Positions 25,545 through 35,314 of a stretch of DNA of 64,000 nucleotides are shown here, piece after piece (position 1 is the first letter of the stretch; each line of letters opens with the position of its first letter). The stretch is from Leptofilum sp965223285. Lineage in GTDB: Bacteria; Chloroflexota; Anaerolineae; Promineifilales; Promineifilaceae. The position numbers and the translations under genes are program-made. The notes beneath the pieces are model-generated. The model searched no databases and was not told the DNA's origin. It worked only from the letters and a program-made list of their open reading frames with translations. The stretch covers positions 6,262,001-6,326,000 of the forward strand of contig NZ_OZ244997.1 in assembly GCF_965223285.1 (NCBI RefSeq), given 5' to 3'.

Positions 25545-28454
25545 ATGCAAGATAGCTCGCTCCTACTTCCATTTGCTTTCATATTTTCGGCGGCCATCAT
25601 TGCTGCCATTGTCGGCCAAACGAATTTACTCAAAGCTGGCAACGGCCGTTTCTCCCTAACCTCGCTTGCCTGGCTACTGGCCGCTGCCCCTTTTGCCTCA
25701 TTTGTGCTGCTGCTGCAAAAAATCAGCATCGTAAATGGGGGCGAAAAGCTCAAAGCGAGTCTCGCCTGGCTGCCCAGCCTCAACATCAGCTTTAGCTTTT
25801 ACCTGGATGGGTTGAGCTTACTGTTTGCCCTACTCGTCACAGGCATCGGCACGCTCATTATCATCTACGCCGGATATTATTTTCAGAAGGAGCCGTCTGC
25901 CTGGCGATTTTTGAGCTACCTCTTCCTCTTCATGGGGGCTATGCTCGGCTTGGTCATGGCTGGCGACATCATCGTTTTATTCCTCTTTTGGGAAGGCACC
26001 AGCATCACTTCATTTTTGCTCGTTGCGTATAAGTATAAGTACCCTGAAGCACGCCAAGGTGCCTTCAAGGCACTTTTCATCACGGGTGGCGGCGGGATTG
26101 CCCTGCTGTTTGGGCTGCTGGTTGTGGCTAGCGTAAGCGGGCAAACTAGCCTGCCTGCTATTTTGGCCAGCGGTGACATTCTGCGTGAAAGTAACTTGTA
26201 TCCGTTGATGCTAGGATTGTTAGCGTTAGCGGCCGTTACCAAAAGTGCCCAATGGCCGTTCCACATCTGGCTGCCTCGCGCCATGAGTGCCCCCACCCCG
26301 GCCAGTGCCTATCTGCACTCCGCCACGATGGTGAAAGCAGGCATTTACCTGATGGCACGGATGAACCCGGTTTTGGGCGAAACAGAGCTGTGGTTCTGGC
26401 TGTTCAGCCTTATTGGCCTCGTAACCATGGTGCTAGGCGCATACCTGGGGCTTAAGCAAAATGATTTGAAGGCACTCCTGGCCTACTCCACCATTAGCCA
26501 GCTTGGTGTGTTGATGATGCTCATCGGGCAGGATACCGATATTGCTTTCAAGGCGTTGGTGGTGGGCGTGCTGGCGCACGCGCTGTACAAGAGTGCTTTG
26601 TTTCTGGTGGCAGGCACAGTGGATCATGAAAGCGGTACGCGGGATTTGCGACTGCTGGGGGGCTTACGGGCCAAGATGCCGATAACGGCCGTTCTGGCCG
26701 TCGTCGCTGGGTTATCAATGGCCGGGCTGCCGCCGATGTTTGGTTTTTTGGCCAAGGAGACATTGCTGGCAACGGCCGTTCATCCATCGCTGCCGACCAT
26801 ATTCAGTTGGGTGTTGGCGGCTGGCTCGGTAGCGGCTGGCTCGCTTCTGCTGGCACAGTCTGGCCTGTTGGTAATTGGCACCTTTTGGGGCAAGCCGGGT
26901 GAAGCTGTGCGTAAAGCGCATGAGGCACCCAAGCTCATGTTGCTAGCCCCGGCAATTCCGGCTGTACTTTCACTTGCCATTGGCTTGCTACCGGAACCAG
27001 AAATTTTGGCCACCCTGTTGGCCAAGGCAGCGGGTGCCGCCTTCGGTGGTGAGGTGAAGGTATCGCTGGCTTTGTGGACAGGATTAAACGTGCCGCTGCT
27101 GCTTTCCGCAATTGCCATTTCATTGGGCGCAGGGATTTTTTACTTTAGACACGCCATCCGGCAGTGGCAAGACAGTTTTGCGCCGCAGCTGGATTTGAAC
27201 AGGGGGTTTGCCGCCACGCTGCGCAGCATTGATTGGTTGGCAAACCAGGTGACACGCTTGCAAAACGGCCGTCTTCGCCTCTATCTTGCCGCCATTATTT
27301 TGGGTATGGTGGGGTTGGTATTGCTGTTTACGCAGGGTCAATTTAGCCAGCTGCTGCTAACGGTACAAGACGACGTCCAGTTTAGCTGGACCGGTAGCCA
27401 GGACTTTTTGCGCCTGGTGGCAATCTTGGTGGCGGTGGGCGCAGCCATTGCCAGCGTGCTGCTCAAACGAGATTTTGCCGCCATCGTAGCCTTGGGGGCG
27501 TCTGGCCTAAGCATAGCTGTGCTGATGGTGTTGGAACCAGCCCCAGACGTAGCGCTGGTGCAAGTGGTGGTGGACATTTTGTCTGTGGTCATCTTGGTCC
27601 TAGCTCTACGCCTGCTGCCACGCAAACAGCGACACAATGCAGTCGCGCTCAATGTTCAGGGCGGGAATTTGGGCAAAATCCGCGACATTTTTATTGCAGC
27701 CTCCAGCGGACTTGTGGTTACCGTTATCACGCTGTTTGCCCTCACCAGCCGTGAGCGGGAAAGTGTAGTTACACCATTCTTCATGGAAAATGCCAAACCG
27801 CTGACCGCAGCTAAAGATGTTGTGGGGGCAATTATCGTTGATTTCCGCGCTCTGGATACGATGATCGAAATTGCGGTATTCAGCATGGCTGGGCTGGGGA
27901 TGTTTACGCTGCTGCGCCAGGCAACAAAGATTGTGGGGGAAAAGGTGGGAGAGGAACGGCCGTTATCGAGCAATCTCCCCTCGTTTGGCATTTTTGGCCT
28001 ACGCACCTCCGTATTTGTACAAGCACTGGCTCGCATCTCGCTGCCGTTAGCCATCGTCGTGGGTGCTACCCACATGATGTACGGGCATGATCAGCCCGGT
28101 GACGGGTTTACGGCTGGGGTCATCATCAGCTTGGCGATCGCGTTTGCCTACGTCGTATTTGGCTATGCCGAAACCAGAGAACGGTACAAATGGCTCAGCA
28201 CACCATTGATTGCCTCTGGCATCTTTTTGCTGCTGCTTGCGGGCGGTTCTGGCTGGTTGCTTAACGGCACCTTTTTATCCACGGTCGATTATGGTGCGTT
28301 GTTAAATTTGCCTTTGCCGACGGGCTTTAATCTCAGCAGCTCGTTTTTATTTGAGGTCGCCATCTGCCTGAGCGTTTTGGGCAGCGTCTTCTTCATGCTC
28401 AACACGCTAGGCCACCCCGAAGGCTTGGCACAAACACCAGAGAATAGTCGCTAG
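25545..28454 (+). CDS. mrpA: Mrp Na+/H+ antiporter subunits A and B, fused
   Basis: The 969-residue protein contains a NuoL-like proton-translocating unit (residues 1 to about 480; 'FWEGTSITSFLLV', 'MSAPTPASAYLHSATMVKAG'). A DUF4040-type MrpA tail follows (about 620-700) with 'LEPAPDVALVQVVVDILS'. A C-terminal MrpB domain (about 830-950) carries 'THMMYGHDQPGDGFTAGVI'. Fusion of A and B is known in some lineages. With MrpC-G it forms a multi-subunit Na+(Li+)/H+ antiporter in the cytoplasmic membrane, related to complex I. No clear Shine-Dalgarno sequence precedes the ATG. Confidence 0.92.
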   Translation: MQDSSLLLPFAFIFSAAIIAAIVGQTNLLKAGNGRFSLTSLAWLLAAAPFASFVLLLQKISIVNGGEKLKASLAWLPSLNISFSFYLDGLSLLFALLVTGIGTLIIIYAGYYFQKEPSAWRFLSYLFLFMGAMLGLVMAGDIIVLFLFWEGTSITSFLLVAYKYKYPEARQGAFKALFITGGGGIALLFGLLVVASVSGQTSLPAILASGDILRESNLYPLMLGLLALAAVTKSAQWPFHIWLPRAMSAPTPASAYLHSATMVKAGIYLMARMNPVLGETELWFWLFSLIGLVTMVLGAYLGLKQNDLKALLAYSTISQLGVLMMLIGQDTDIAFKALVVGVLAHALYKSALFLVAGTVDHESGTRDLRLLGGLRAKMPITAVLAVVAGLSMAGLPPMFGFLAKETLLATAVHPSLPTIFSWVLAAGSVAAGSLLLAQSGLLVIGTFWGKPGEAVRKAHEAPKLMLLAPAIPAVLSLAIGLLPEPEILATLLAKAAGAAFGGEVKVSLALWTGLNVPLLLSAIAISLGAGIFYFRHAIRQWQDSFAPQLDLNRGFAATLRSIDWLANQVTRLQNGRLRLYLAAIILGMVGLVLLFTQGQFSQLLLTVQDDVQFSWTGSQDFLRLVAILVAVGAAIASVLLKRDFAAIVALGASGLSIAVLMVLEPAPDVALVQVVVDILSVVILVLALRLLPRKQRHNAVALNVQGGNLGKIRDIFIAASSGLVVTVITLFALTSRERESVVTPFFMENAKPLTAAKDVVGAIIVDFRALDTMIEIAVFSMAGLGMFTLLRQATKIVGEKVGEERPLSSNLPSFGIFGLRTSVFVQALARISLPLAIVVGATHMMYGHDQPGDGFTAGVIISLAIAFAYVVFGYAETRERYKWLSTPLIASGIFLLLLAGGSGWLLNGTFLSTVDYGALLNLPLPTGFNLSSSFLFEVAICLSVLGSVFFMLNTLGHPEGLAQTPENSR

Positions 28455-28464
28455 GAGACAGTTG

Positions 28465-28794
28465 ATGGAACTTTTAACTGCATTGGCAATTGGCTTACTG
28501 TTTGCCGTGGGCATTTACCAAATGCTGCGGCGAAACGTCATTCGCTCGGCCATTGGCCTGATTATTTTATCGAGCGCAATTAACCTATTTTTGCTTAGCA
28601 CCGGCGCGTTTTTAGGCACAGACCCTGCTTACGACGGCGCAGCCAATCCCAGTGACGGATTGCCCCAAGCACTCATTCTGACTGCCATCGTCATTAGCAT
28701 GGGTGGTTTGGCTTTTGTGCTGTCGCTGCTGGCGGTCATTTCAGCGCGGTATGAGACGAGCAACATGGATGAAATTGAAAGGTTAAAGCGATGA
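28465..28794 (+). CDS. mrpC: Mrp antiporter subunit C
   Basis: This 109-residue NuoK-like protein has three transmembrane helices, with 'RRNVIRSAIGLIILSSAINLFLL' and 'LPQALILTAIVISMG', both typical of MrpC. The ATG at 28465 has GGAG seven bases upstream and is preferred over the adjoining TTG at 28462. Its end overlaps mrpD as ATGA. Confidence 0.92.
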   Translation: MELLTALAIGLLFAVGIYQMLRRNVIRSAIGLIILSSAINLFLLSTGAFLGTDPAYDGAANPSDGLPQALILTAIVISMGGLAFVLSLLAVISARYETSNMDEIERLKR

Positions 28795-30281
28795 ATCATC
28801 TTGTTTTATTGCCGATTTTGATTCCGTTTTTCGGGGCAGTGGTTGCCTTGTTTTTAATGCGTGCCCCCCGTTGGCAAGGGATATGGACGCTGGGAGTGTT
28901 GGGTACGGCCGTTTTCAGCAGCAGCTACCTTTTGTGGACCGTCCAGCAAACAGGTGAACCCGTCGTGTTTTACGGCGGCGGCTGGATAGCTCCGTTTGGC
29001 ATCGCCATTGTGGGAGATTTACTTGGCGGATTGATGGCGTTGATGAGCCAGGTGGTGCTGCTGCTGGGTACCGTCTATGCGTTGGGCGCAAAAGATAAAA
29101 ATGTACACTACCCGGGCTTCTACCCGCTATTCCTCATGTTAACGACCGGTTTGACGGGCAGCTTCCTGACGGGCGATCTATTCAATCTATTTGTCTTTGT
29201 GGAGCTACTAGTCATCTCTGGCACGGTGCTAACGGCTATCTCCGACGACAAATTTGGCCCAGAGGCAGCGTACAAATATTTTTACATTAGCTTGCTGGCG
29301 GCAACCTTTCTCTTGCTGGCCAATGGCACACTATACGTCTCTTACGGCACGCTCAATTTGGCCGATTTGGCTGAACGCATTGCCCAAAATCCAGATGCCC
29401 CCTTGTTAACCACCAGCATCGCGCTACTGATGGCAACCTTCATGATCAAGAGCGCGGTCTTTCCCTTCCACTTTTGGCAGCCAGATTTCCACACGGCCGC
29501 ACCAACGGCCGTTTCTGCCATGCTTTCATCGGTGGTGGTGAAGCTGGGCATTTATGGCTTTTTGCGAATGACCACCCTGCTTTTTGTAGAGCAGGCGACA
29601 CTCATCCAAACGCTGCTAATTATTTTGGGCGTCATTGGCATCTTTTTTGGCGGACTCTCAGCTATTGGCACGCACAACGTCAAGCGGATGCTCGCCTACT
29701 CCACGCTGGCACAAATTGGCTTCATTTTAGTGGGCATTGGCTGGGGAACGCCGCTCTCGGTTGCGGCTGCATTGGTGTTTACCGTCAATCACAGCCTCAT
29801 CAAAGCAGCGATGCTGATGCTGGCGGGCTTTGTTGCCAGCCGCGCCTCGGTGAAGTCGGCGGCGTTTGCCGTGGTGACGGGGCTGGGCAAGCAGTTGCCA
29901 CTGGCTGGCTTGCTCTTTTTTGTAGGGGCTTTGGCGTTAGCTGGTATTCCGCCCACCAACGGGTTCATTAGCAAGATGCTGCTCTTCAACAGCGGCGTAG
30001 AGGCGACGCAAATCGTCGTTCTCAGTCTGATGGCCATAGGTAGCTTGGCAACGCTCATTTACACCATGCGCGCCTTCCAGCGGATTTGGTGGGAGCCGCA
30101 GTTGGATACGGCCGTTACCCTTAAACCGGCTGGCGACAAGCTCATCGCCCCGGCATTGCTCATTGGCTTGGTGATTGTCCTGGGATTTTGGGCAGAACCG
30201 CTCATCCAGCTTACAGACGCCACCACGCTGTGGCTGGCGCAACCGGACTTGTACATTACGGCCGTTTTAAGCGGTGGCTAG
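28791..30281 (+). CDS. mrpD: Mrp antiporter subunit D
   Basis: The 496-residue NuoM/N-like protein has about 14 helices. The proton-channel residues are evident: Glu in 'FVFVELLVISGTVL', Lys in 'MIKSAVFPFHFWQPDFHTAAP' and the helix 'VKRMLAYSTLAQIGF'. It pairs with MrpA as the second antiporter-like subunit. It is translationally coupled to mrpC. Confidence 0.93.
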   Translation: MNHLVLLPILIPFFGAVVALFLMRAPRWQGIWTLGVLGTAVFSSSYLLWTVQQTGEPVVFYGGGWIAPFGIAIVGDLLGGLMALMSQVVLLLGTVYALGAKDKNVHYPGFYPLFLMLTTGLTGSFLTGDLFNLFVFVELLVISGTVLTAISDDKFGPEAAYKYFYISLLAATFLLLANGTLYVSYGTLNLADLAERIAQNPDAPLLTTSIALLMATFMIKSAVFPFHFWQPDFHTAAPTAVSAMLSSVVVKLGIYGFLRMTTLLFVEQATLIQTLLIILGVIGIFFGGLSAIGTHNVKRMLAYSTLAQIGFILVGIGWGTPLSVAAALVFTVNHSLIKAAMLMLAGFVASRASVKSAAFAVVTGLGKQLPLAGLLFFVGALALAGIPPTNGFISKMLLFNSGVEATQIVVLSLMAIGSLATLIYTMRAFQRIWWEPQLDTAVTLKPAGDKLIAPALLIGLVIVLGFWAEPLIQLTDATTLWLAQPDLYITAVLSGG

Positions 30282-30301
30282 TTTTAGCCATTAGTTTGTT
30301 A

Positions 30302-30355
30302 GTGGTTAGTTTGTTAGTCGCTACGAGCCTGTCCCAGCCACCAGCAACTAACCAC
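30302..30355 (+). repeat. Inverted repeat between mrpD and mrpE
   Basis: GTGGTTAGTT (30302-30311) pairs with AACTAACCAC (30346-30355). The spacer also has TTAGTTTGTTAG direct repeats. Such a hairpin between operon genes may tune the mRNA stability of the two halves of the operon. Confidence 0.45.
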
Positions 30356-30379
30356 CAACCACAAAAATTTGGAGTAACC

Positions 30380-30859
30380 ATGCACTATCTAACTTTTATG
30401 ATTCCTGTCTGGCTGCTGTACATGCTGCTAACGGGCAATTGGGCAATCAACAACATCATTACGGGACTAGTATTGGCGGGGTTGGTGGCCTTGCTGGTGC
30501 GACCGGTGAAACGGCCGTTTACCTGGCACCGCCTACCCGACGCCCTGCTGGCCAGTGGCATCTATCTGCTGCGGCTGCTATGGGATTTGTTATTGAGCGG
30601 TTTGCAAGTCGCCCGCATCGTGCTCACACCCTCCCTGCCCATCAAACCCGGTATCGTGGCCATTCCCTCAGAATGTGAATCAGATTTGGGCGTGGCTCTG
30701 AGTGCCCATGCCATCACCCTGACGCCGGGGGAAATGGTCGTTGAAATTGATGATGAAGGCATCATGTACACCCACATGCTGGATGCCAGCAACCCGGATG
30801 AGCACGTAGAGGCAGCTCAGAGAACCCGGCGGGATTTATTAAGCCGAATTTTTGTTTAA
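30380..30859 (+). CDS. mrpE: Mrp antiporter subunit E
   Basis: The 159-residue protein has an N-terminal hydrophobic hairpin, 'LLTGNWAINNIITGLVLAGLV', and a cytoplasmic C-terminal domain with 'ALSAHAITLTPGEMVVEIDDEG', the MrpE signature. GGAG lies five bases before the ATG at 30380, so the longer frame from 30188, which overlaps mrpD, is not used. Confidence 0.92.
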   Translation: MHYLTFMIPVWLLYMLLTGNWAINNIITGLVLAGLVALLVRPVKRPFTWHRLPDALLASGIYLLRLLWDLLLSGLQVARIVLTPSLPIKPGIVAIPSECESDLGVALSAHAITLTPGEMVVEIDDEGIMYTHMLDASNPDEHVEAAQRTRRDLLSRIFV

Positions 30860-30940
30860 TCTCCCCCTCCCTACCCCTCCCCCGAAAGGAGAGGGAACAG
30901 CTCCCTCTCCCCGTGGGAGAGGGCTGGGGAGAGGGGAAAG
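30860..30940. repeat. CT-rich palindromic repeat between mrpE and mrpF
   Basis: CCCTCTCCC (30903-30911) and GGGAGAGGG (30915-30923) form a tight hairpin inside a run of CTCCC/GGGGAG units. This is the common intergenic CCCTCTCC-type repeat seen in many bacterial genomes. Its place inside an operon suggests recent insertion or an mRNA-processing role. Confidence 0.6.
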
Positions 30941-30956
30941 CACAGGAGTAAGAATT

Positions 30957-31232
30957 ATGGAACAACTGTTACAAACCGTTTTGCAAGGCGCACTCTTTAT
31001 CCATACTGTCCTGTTGCTGTTTGTGGTTTACAAAGTGTGGCGCGGCAAAGAAATTATGGAGCGACTGGTTGGGGCAGATATTGTGGCCACGCTCACCATC
31101 GGCATCCTCATCTTGACCGCGCTCATCCAATCTAACGGCATTTACGTTGATGTCGCCCTTGGTCTGGCTGCACTCGGCTTCGTCAGCACCATCGCTTTGG
31201 CTAAATACGCGGCCGACGAGCAGATGTTTTAG
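30957..31232 (+). CDS. mrpF: Mrp antiporter subunit F
   Basis: The 91-residue protein of three helices has 'IMERLVGADIVATLTIGI', where the Asp in the second helix is characteristic of MrpF. AGGAG lies nine bases before the ATG at 30957. The longer frame from 30852 translates only the CT-rich repeat. Confidence 0.9.
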   Translation: MEQLLQTVLQGALFIHTVLLLFVVYKVWRGKEIMERLVGADIVATLTIGILILTALIQSNGIYVDVALGLAALGFVSTIALAKYAADEQMF

Positions 31233-31240
31233 GAGAGGTT

Positions 31241-31573
31241 ATGGAAACGTTGACGCAAATTGGGATCATTACGGCCGTATTCATTGGCACTGCATTCTCT
31301 ATTACCGGCGTGCTGGGCTACTTCCGCCTGCCCGACGTCTACACTAAACTTCACGCCTCCGGCAAAGTTGGCGTCTTTGGCGTGGTGCTGCTGCTCGTCG
31401 CCACCATCATCGCCTCACTTAATAATTTTAGTGCCGGACGCGGACTCATTTTAATTTTACTTCTACTTATTACAGGGCCAGTCACCTCCCACGCCATCAG
31501 CTCCGCAGCATATCGCCTGGGCATTCGTGTGGAACAAGCCGTTCGTGACGACCTGGCCGAAAAATCTAACTAA
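31241..31573 (+). CDS. mrpG: Mrp antiporter subunit G
   Basis: The 110-residue three-helix protein has 'GYFRLPDVYTKLHASGKVGVFG' and 'LLLITGPVTSHAISSAAYRLG', both MrpG hallmarks. AGGAGAGG precedes the ATG. It completes the A(B)-C-D-E-F-G set. Confidence 0.93.
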   Translation: METLTQIGIITAVFIGTAFSITGVLGYFRLPDVYTKLHASGKVGVFGVVLLLVATIIASLNNFSAGRGLILILLLLITGPVTSHAISSAAYRLGIRVEQAVRDDLAEKSN

Positions 31574-31591
31574 CCTGGAGGGAAAACCGTC

Positions 31592-32515
31592 TTGGAAACG
31601 TTACTCGACATTATCATCATTATCGTTTGCATTGCTGCCCTGTGGCAAGGTGCCGAGCTTGTCGTAAATTCAGCCACGCGCATTGCTCGCAAAATCGGCA
31701 TGTCTGATCTGGTTATCGGGCTAACCGTCGTCGCCATTGGCACCTCTGCACCGGAATTTGCCGTGACCGTCGTTGCCGCCCTGGAAGGTCAATCTGATAT
31801 TTCTGTTGGTAACGTGGTGGGATCAAACATTTTCAACCTGGGTTTCATTCTCGGTGGATTGGCATTGCTAAAAGGCATTGCCACCACCAAAACAATGGTT
31901 TATCGTGATGGCGGGATGCTCATCGGCACCACCATCTTGCTCATTATCTTCTTGTATGATTTGTCTCTCAGCCGCATTGAAAGTGCCGTCTTGCTCATCA
32001 TCTTGGTTGCCTATGTTGGTTTTCTCATCTACCGACGTGCTGAAAGCGAAGAGCATATTCCCGAAGGTGAATTTAATTGGCTGGACATTCCCAAATTCAT
32101 TGTGGGTATCGCCATCATCGTGACAGCGGGCCATTTTTTTGTAGAAGCTGCCTCAGATTTAGCACGGCTCATTGGCCTCTCGGAATGGGTGATTGGCGTC
32201 ACCATTGTGGCCATTGGCACCTCGGCTCCAGAAATTGCCACGTCGTTGGTGGCGTTGTTGCGCGGGCAATCCGGCATGTCGGCAGGAAATCTGGTTGGTA
32301 GCGACCTATTCAATTTGTTAGGCGTACTCGGCTTGGCGGGCATTCTGAACCCGATGGTGGTCAATCCAGCGGCGCAAAGCAGCATTTTTCTGTTGGGCGG
32401 CATGGTTTTACTCGTTGTTATTATGATGCGTTCAGGCTGGCGCTTGTCCCGCTGGGAAGGGGGTGTTCTCATTCTCATAACCTTGGGGCGCTGGATTTTG
32501 GACTTTACACGATGA
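31592..32515 (+). CDS. CaCA family Ca2+/Na+ (or K+) exchanger, YrbG-like
   Basis: The 307-residue protein of about ten helices contains the two alpha repeats of cation/Ca2+ exchangers, each with 'AIGTSAPE' ('VVAIGTSAPEFAVTV' and 'IVAIGTSAPEIATSL') and 'GNVVGSNIFNLG' / 'GNLVGSDLFNLLG'. It exchanges Ca2+ for Na+ or H+ across the membrane. It begins with TTG, preceded by GGAGGG, 18 bases after mrpG, so it is probably part of the antiporter transcript. Functional linkage through Na+ cycling is inferred. Confidence 0.9.
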   Translation: METLLDIIIIIVCIAALWQGAELVVNSATRIARKIGMSDLVIGLTVVAIGTSAPEFAVTVVAALEGQSDISVGNVVGSNIFNLGFILGGLALLKGIATTKTMVYRDGGMLIGTTILLIIFLYDLSLSRIESAVLLIILVAYVGFLIYRRAESEEHIPEGEFNWLDIPKFIVGIAIIVTAGHFFVEAASDLARLIGLSEWVIGVTIVAIGTSAPEIATSLVALLRGQSGMSAGNLVGSDLFNLLGVLGLAGILNPMVVNPAAQSSIFLLGGMVLLVVIMMRSGWRLSRWEGGVLILITLGRWILDFTR

Positions 32516-32546
32516 CATTTTTCTTGTAACTTAACCTGCAACCAAG

Positions 32547-34334
32547 ATGACCTTCGACCATATTTTAGTATTGGGCATCCTGACCATCGCAGTCGGTCTC
32601 TTCATTAGTGACCGGCTGCGTGTTGATCTGGTTGCCCTTTTGGTTCTTCTGGCCCTGATCCTTACGGGGTTATTGACGCCAGAAGCTGCCTTTGCCGGGT
32701 TTGCCAGTCCGGCGGTCATCACCGTTTGGGCTGTTTTTATTATTAGCGGGGCAATGTTCCAAAGCGGTGTGGCCGATTTGCTGGCGCAGCAAATGTTGCG
32801 CCTGGCCGGGGATAGCCCGACTCGTCTACTCATTGTCATCATGGTTACGGCAGGCATCATGTCTGCCTTCATGAACAATATCGGAGCCGTTGCCATTTTA
32901 CTACCCGCGGTGGTTGCTATTGGGCGCAGCCAACATATTGCCCCCTCTAAACTACTTATGCCCCTGGCTTTTGCCGCGCTTTTGGGGGGCAACATGACGC
33001 TTATTGGCACGCCACCCAATATTTTGGCGGCGACCATCCTGGAAGATTATGGCGGTGTAGAACCGTTCCAATTTTTTGACTTTTTGCCAATGGGCATCAT
33101 TGTGCTTGTGGCTGGCATCTTGTACATGCTGCTGTTTGGGCGACATTTGTTACCAGAGCGGCAAAGCGGTGATGAATTGGTAGATGCATATCCGGTGCGG
33201 GAGTATGTGACAGAAGTGCGTGTCAGCGAAGCCTCTTCATTAATAGGCCAAACCGTTAAACAATCTCGCTTTGGTGAACAGTTTGATTTAAACATTTTGC
33301 GGGTGCGTCATGAAGATGATCGGATGGATTCACCCATTACCGATCGGCTTTTGGGTGCCGGAGATGTTCTGCTGATTGAAGGGCCGTTGAGTAATATTTT
33401 GAAAGTTAGCCGCACACATGGTTTGCAGTTGGCGCAAGAGTGGGAGTCACAAGGGTGGCACCCAAGTGTGGAAACGGAGGGGATGGACCTCATCGAGCTC
33501 ACATTGGCACCATACTCTGAAATGACTGGGTTAACTTTGAAGGAAATGGGGTTTCGGGCGCGTTTTGGGCTTTCGGTGCTGGCCATTCGGCACAATGGGA
33601 AGTCTATCACGGACCATTTGGGCGATGTGCCAATTGATTTTGGGGATGCGCTGCTGGTTCAAGGTGCGCCCAACAAATTTGGCCTCTTGCGAACAAATCC
33701 TGATTTTCTGGTTTTGGATACACCCCAATTAGAACTGAGGCGCACGGATAAAGCGGCCGTTTCCCTCGTTATCCTCTTTGCGGTGCTGCTCACGGCTACG
33801 TTTGGCTGGCTGAGTATCACTACCACCATGGTGCTGGGTGCGGTGTTGATGATCCTAGCGGGCGTTTTGACAATGGACGAAGCGTACCGGGCCATCGATT
33901 GGCAATCTGTTTTTCTCATTGCAGGCATGCTGCCGTTGGGCATTGCTATGGAAGAAACTGGCACAGCTCGCCTACTGGCAGACCAACTCGTAAACATAGT
34001 TGGTGGCTTAGGGCCAGTTGCGGTACTGGCAGGAGTATTTTTATTGACCGCATTATTAACCGAAGTGATTTCCAATGCAGCAGCGGCCGTTCTCATGGTA
34101 CCGATTGCAATTGACGCTGGTTTCGGCCTGGGGGTTGCGCCGGAACCGTTTGTGATGGCAACGGTTTTGGCAGCGTCCACCTCCTTTTTAATGCCTGTGG
34201 GGCATCAGGTAAACGTGATTATTTACGGCCCCGGCGGCTACCGTTTCTCTGATTACGCGCGTGTCGGCATTTGGCTCAATTTAATCATCCTGGGGCTGGT
34301 GTTGACGGTGTTGCCGTTGTTCTGGCCGTTTTAG
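32547..34334 (+). CDS. SLC13/ArsB-like permease with two TrkA-C domains
   Basis: The 595-residue permease has two hydrophobic halves split by a soluble middle. The first half has 'FMNNIGAVAILLPAV' and 'GGNMTLIGTPPNIL', the repeated substrate/Na+-binding motifs of the DASS group. The second half has 'EVISNAAAAVLMVPIAI' and 'SFLMPVGHQVNVIIYGPGGY'. Residues about 205-385 contain two TrkA-C (RCK-C) regulatory domains. Such proteins move sulfate, dicarboxylates or similar anions with Na+; the substrate here is unknown. It follows the CaCA exchanger after 31 bases. Confidence 0.86.
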   Translation: MTFDHILVLGILTIAVGLFISDRLRVDLVALLVLLALILTGLLTPEAAFAGFASPAVITVWAVFIISGAMFQSGVADLLAQQMLRLAGDSPTRLLIVIMVTAGIMSAFMNNIGAVAILLPAVVAIGRSQHIAPSKLLMPLAFAALLGGNMTLIGTPPNILAATILEDYGGVEPFQFFDFLPMGIIVLVAGILYMLLFGRHLLPERQSGDELVDAYPVREYVTEVRVSEASSLIGQTVKQSRFGEQFDLNILRVRHEDDRMDSPITDRLLGAGDVLLIEGPLSNILKVSRTHGLQLAQEWESQGWHPSVETEGMDLIELTLAPYSEMTGLTLKEMGFRARFGLSVLAIRHNGKSITDHLGDVPIDFGDALLVQGAPNKFGLLRTNPDFLVLDTPQLELRRTDKAAVSLVILFAVLLTATFGWLSITTTMVLGAVLMILAGVLTMDEAYRAIDWQSVFLIAGMLPLGIAMEETGTARLLADQLVNIVGGLGPVAVLAGVFLLTALLTEVISNAAAAVLMVPIAIDAGFGLGVAPEPFVMATVLAASTSFLMPVGHQVNVIIYGPGGYRFSDYARVGIWLNLIILGLVLTVLPLFWPF

Positions 34335-35107
34335 TTGAATAGTTGGCCAATCCAACTAAAAACCCCTAACAAGTTGGCAGCGGAGACGGCAACAACGGCG
34401 ATGAGCAGCCACCGCACAAAATTGGCTCCGCGCTCAACGGCCATGCGGGCCGCAGCCCAGGCACCCAGCGAGTTACCCACAGCTAGCAACAGTCCAATAC
34501 CCCAATCCACCTGATCATTTAACACAAAAATAATGAGGGCAGAGATGGTAAATGCCAGCACTATCAGCACCTTCACGGCATTGGCCCGCACCAGATCGTA
34601 GCCAATGCTCAGTACCAGCCCGGCTAGCAAGAAAATGCCAACCCCGGCCTGTAAAAAACCGCCGTACATGCCGATGAAAAAAAATATGATGAGCTGGATG
34701 AGAGACGGCCGTTTCCCCATCTTCTCCAATTCGCCCTGCAACCACCGCTTGGGGCGCAGCAAAATGACAACCAGCATCACAACCATCAGCACGCCAATCG
34801 CCTGCCGCATCCGCGCTTCATCCAGATCAACCGCAATTTGCGCTCCGATAACCGAGCCAACGATAGCCGGCGCAGACAAAATTAGCCCGCCGCGCACGTC
34901 CAGCATTTTTTGCCGCTGAAAGCTACTCACAGAAACAATGTTTTGAAACAGAACGCCCACTCGGTTAGTGCCGTTTGCCACCGTGGCCGGAATACCTAGA
35001 AAGATGAGCAGGGGCAGGGTGATAAGTGAGCCACTGCCTGCCAGCGTGTTAATAAATCCTGCACCAAACCCGGCGGCCAGCACCGCCAGATAGATATACC
35101 ATGCCAT
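34331..35107 (-). CDS. TauE/SafE family sulfite exporter-like permease
   Basis: The 258-residue protein of about eight helices begins with 'AAGFGAGFINTLAGSGSLITLPLLIFLG', the first of the two TSUP repeats; the second is 'IGMYGGFLQAGVGIFLLAGLV'. The family exports sulfite, sulfonates or organosulfur acids. It is convergent with, and overlaps by four bases, the SLC13-type permease. Confidence 0.87.
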   Translation of the reverse strand: MAWYIYLAVLAAGFGAGFINTLAGSGSLITLPLLIFLGIPATVANGTNRVGVLFQNIVSVSSFQRQKMLDVRGGLILSAPAIVGSVIGAQIAVDLDEARMRQAIGVLMVVMLVVILLRPKRWLQGELEKMGKRPSLIQLIIFFFIGMYGGFLQAGVGIFLLAGLVLSIGYDLVRANAVKVLIVLAFTISALIIFVLNDQVDWGIGLLLAVGNSLGAWAAARMAVERGANFVRWLLIAVVAVSAANLLGVFSWIGQLFN

Positions 35108-35130
35108 GAGTTAACTCCTAATTATTCAAC

Positions 35131-35152
35131 GCAGAGGCGCGGAGGCGCAGAG
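35131..35152. repeat. Short GC-rich direct repeat
   Basis: Three near-identical units, GCAGAGGCGC/GGAGGCGC/AGAG, form a fragment of a GAGGCGCAG-type intergenic repeat in the gap before the dihydropyrimidinase gene. Confidence 0.4.
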
Positions 35153-35314
35153 AAATAAGGCAAGATGCGCGTTCGTGTCCTGCAAAATTTGTTCGGGGAT
35201 GGATTATAAACGCTCTGGGAATTGTGGCGATGGATTGGGATGGCGGGATTCGTACATTTGGGTTAATCATGATAAAAATCACGCTGAATGAAGCATAATG
35301 TCAGGAGGTCAGGC

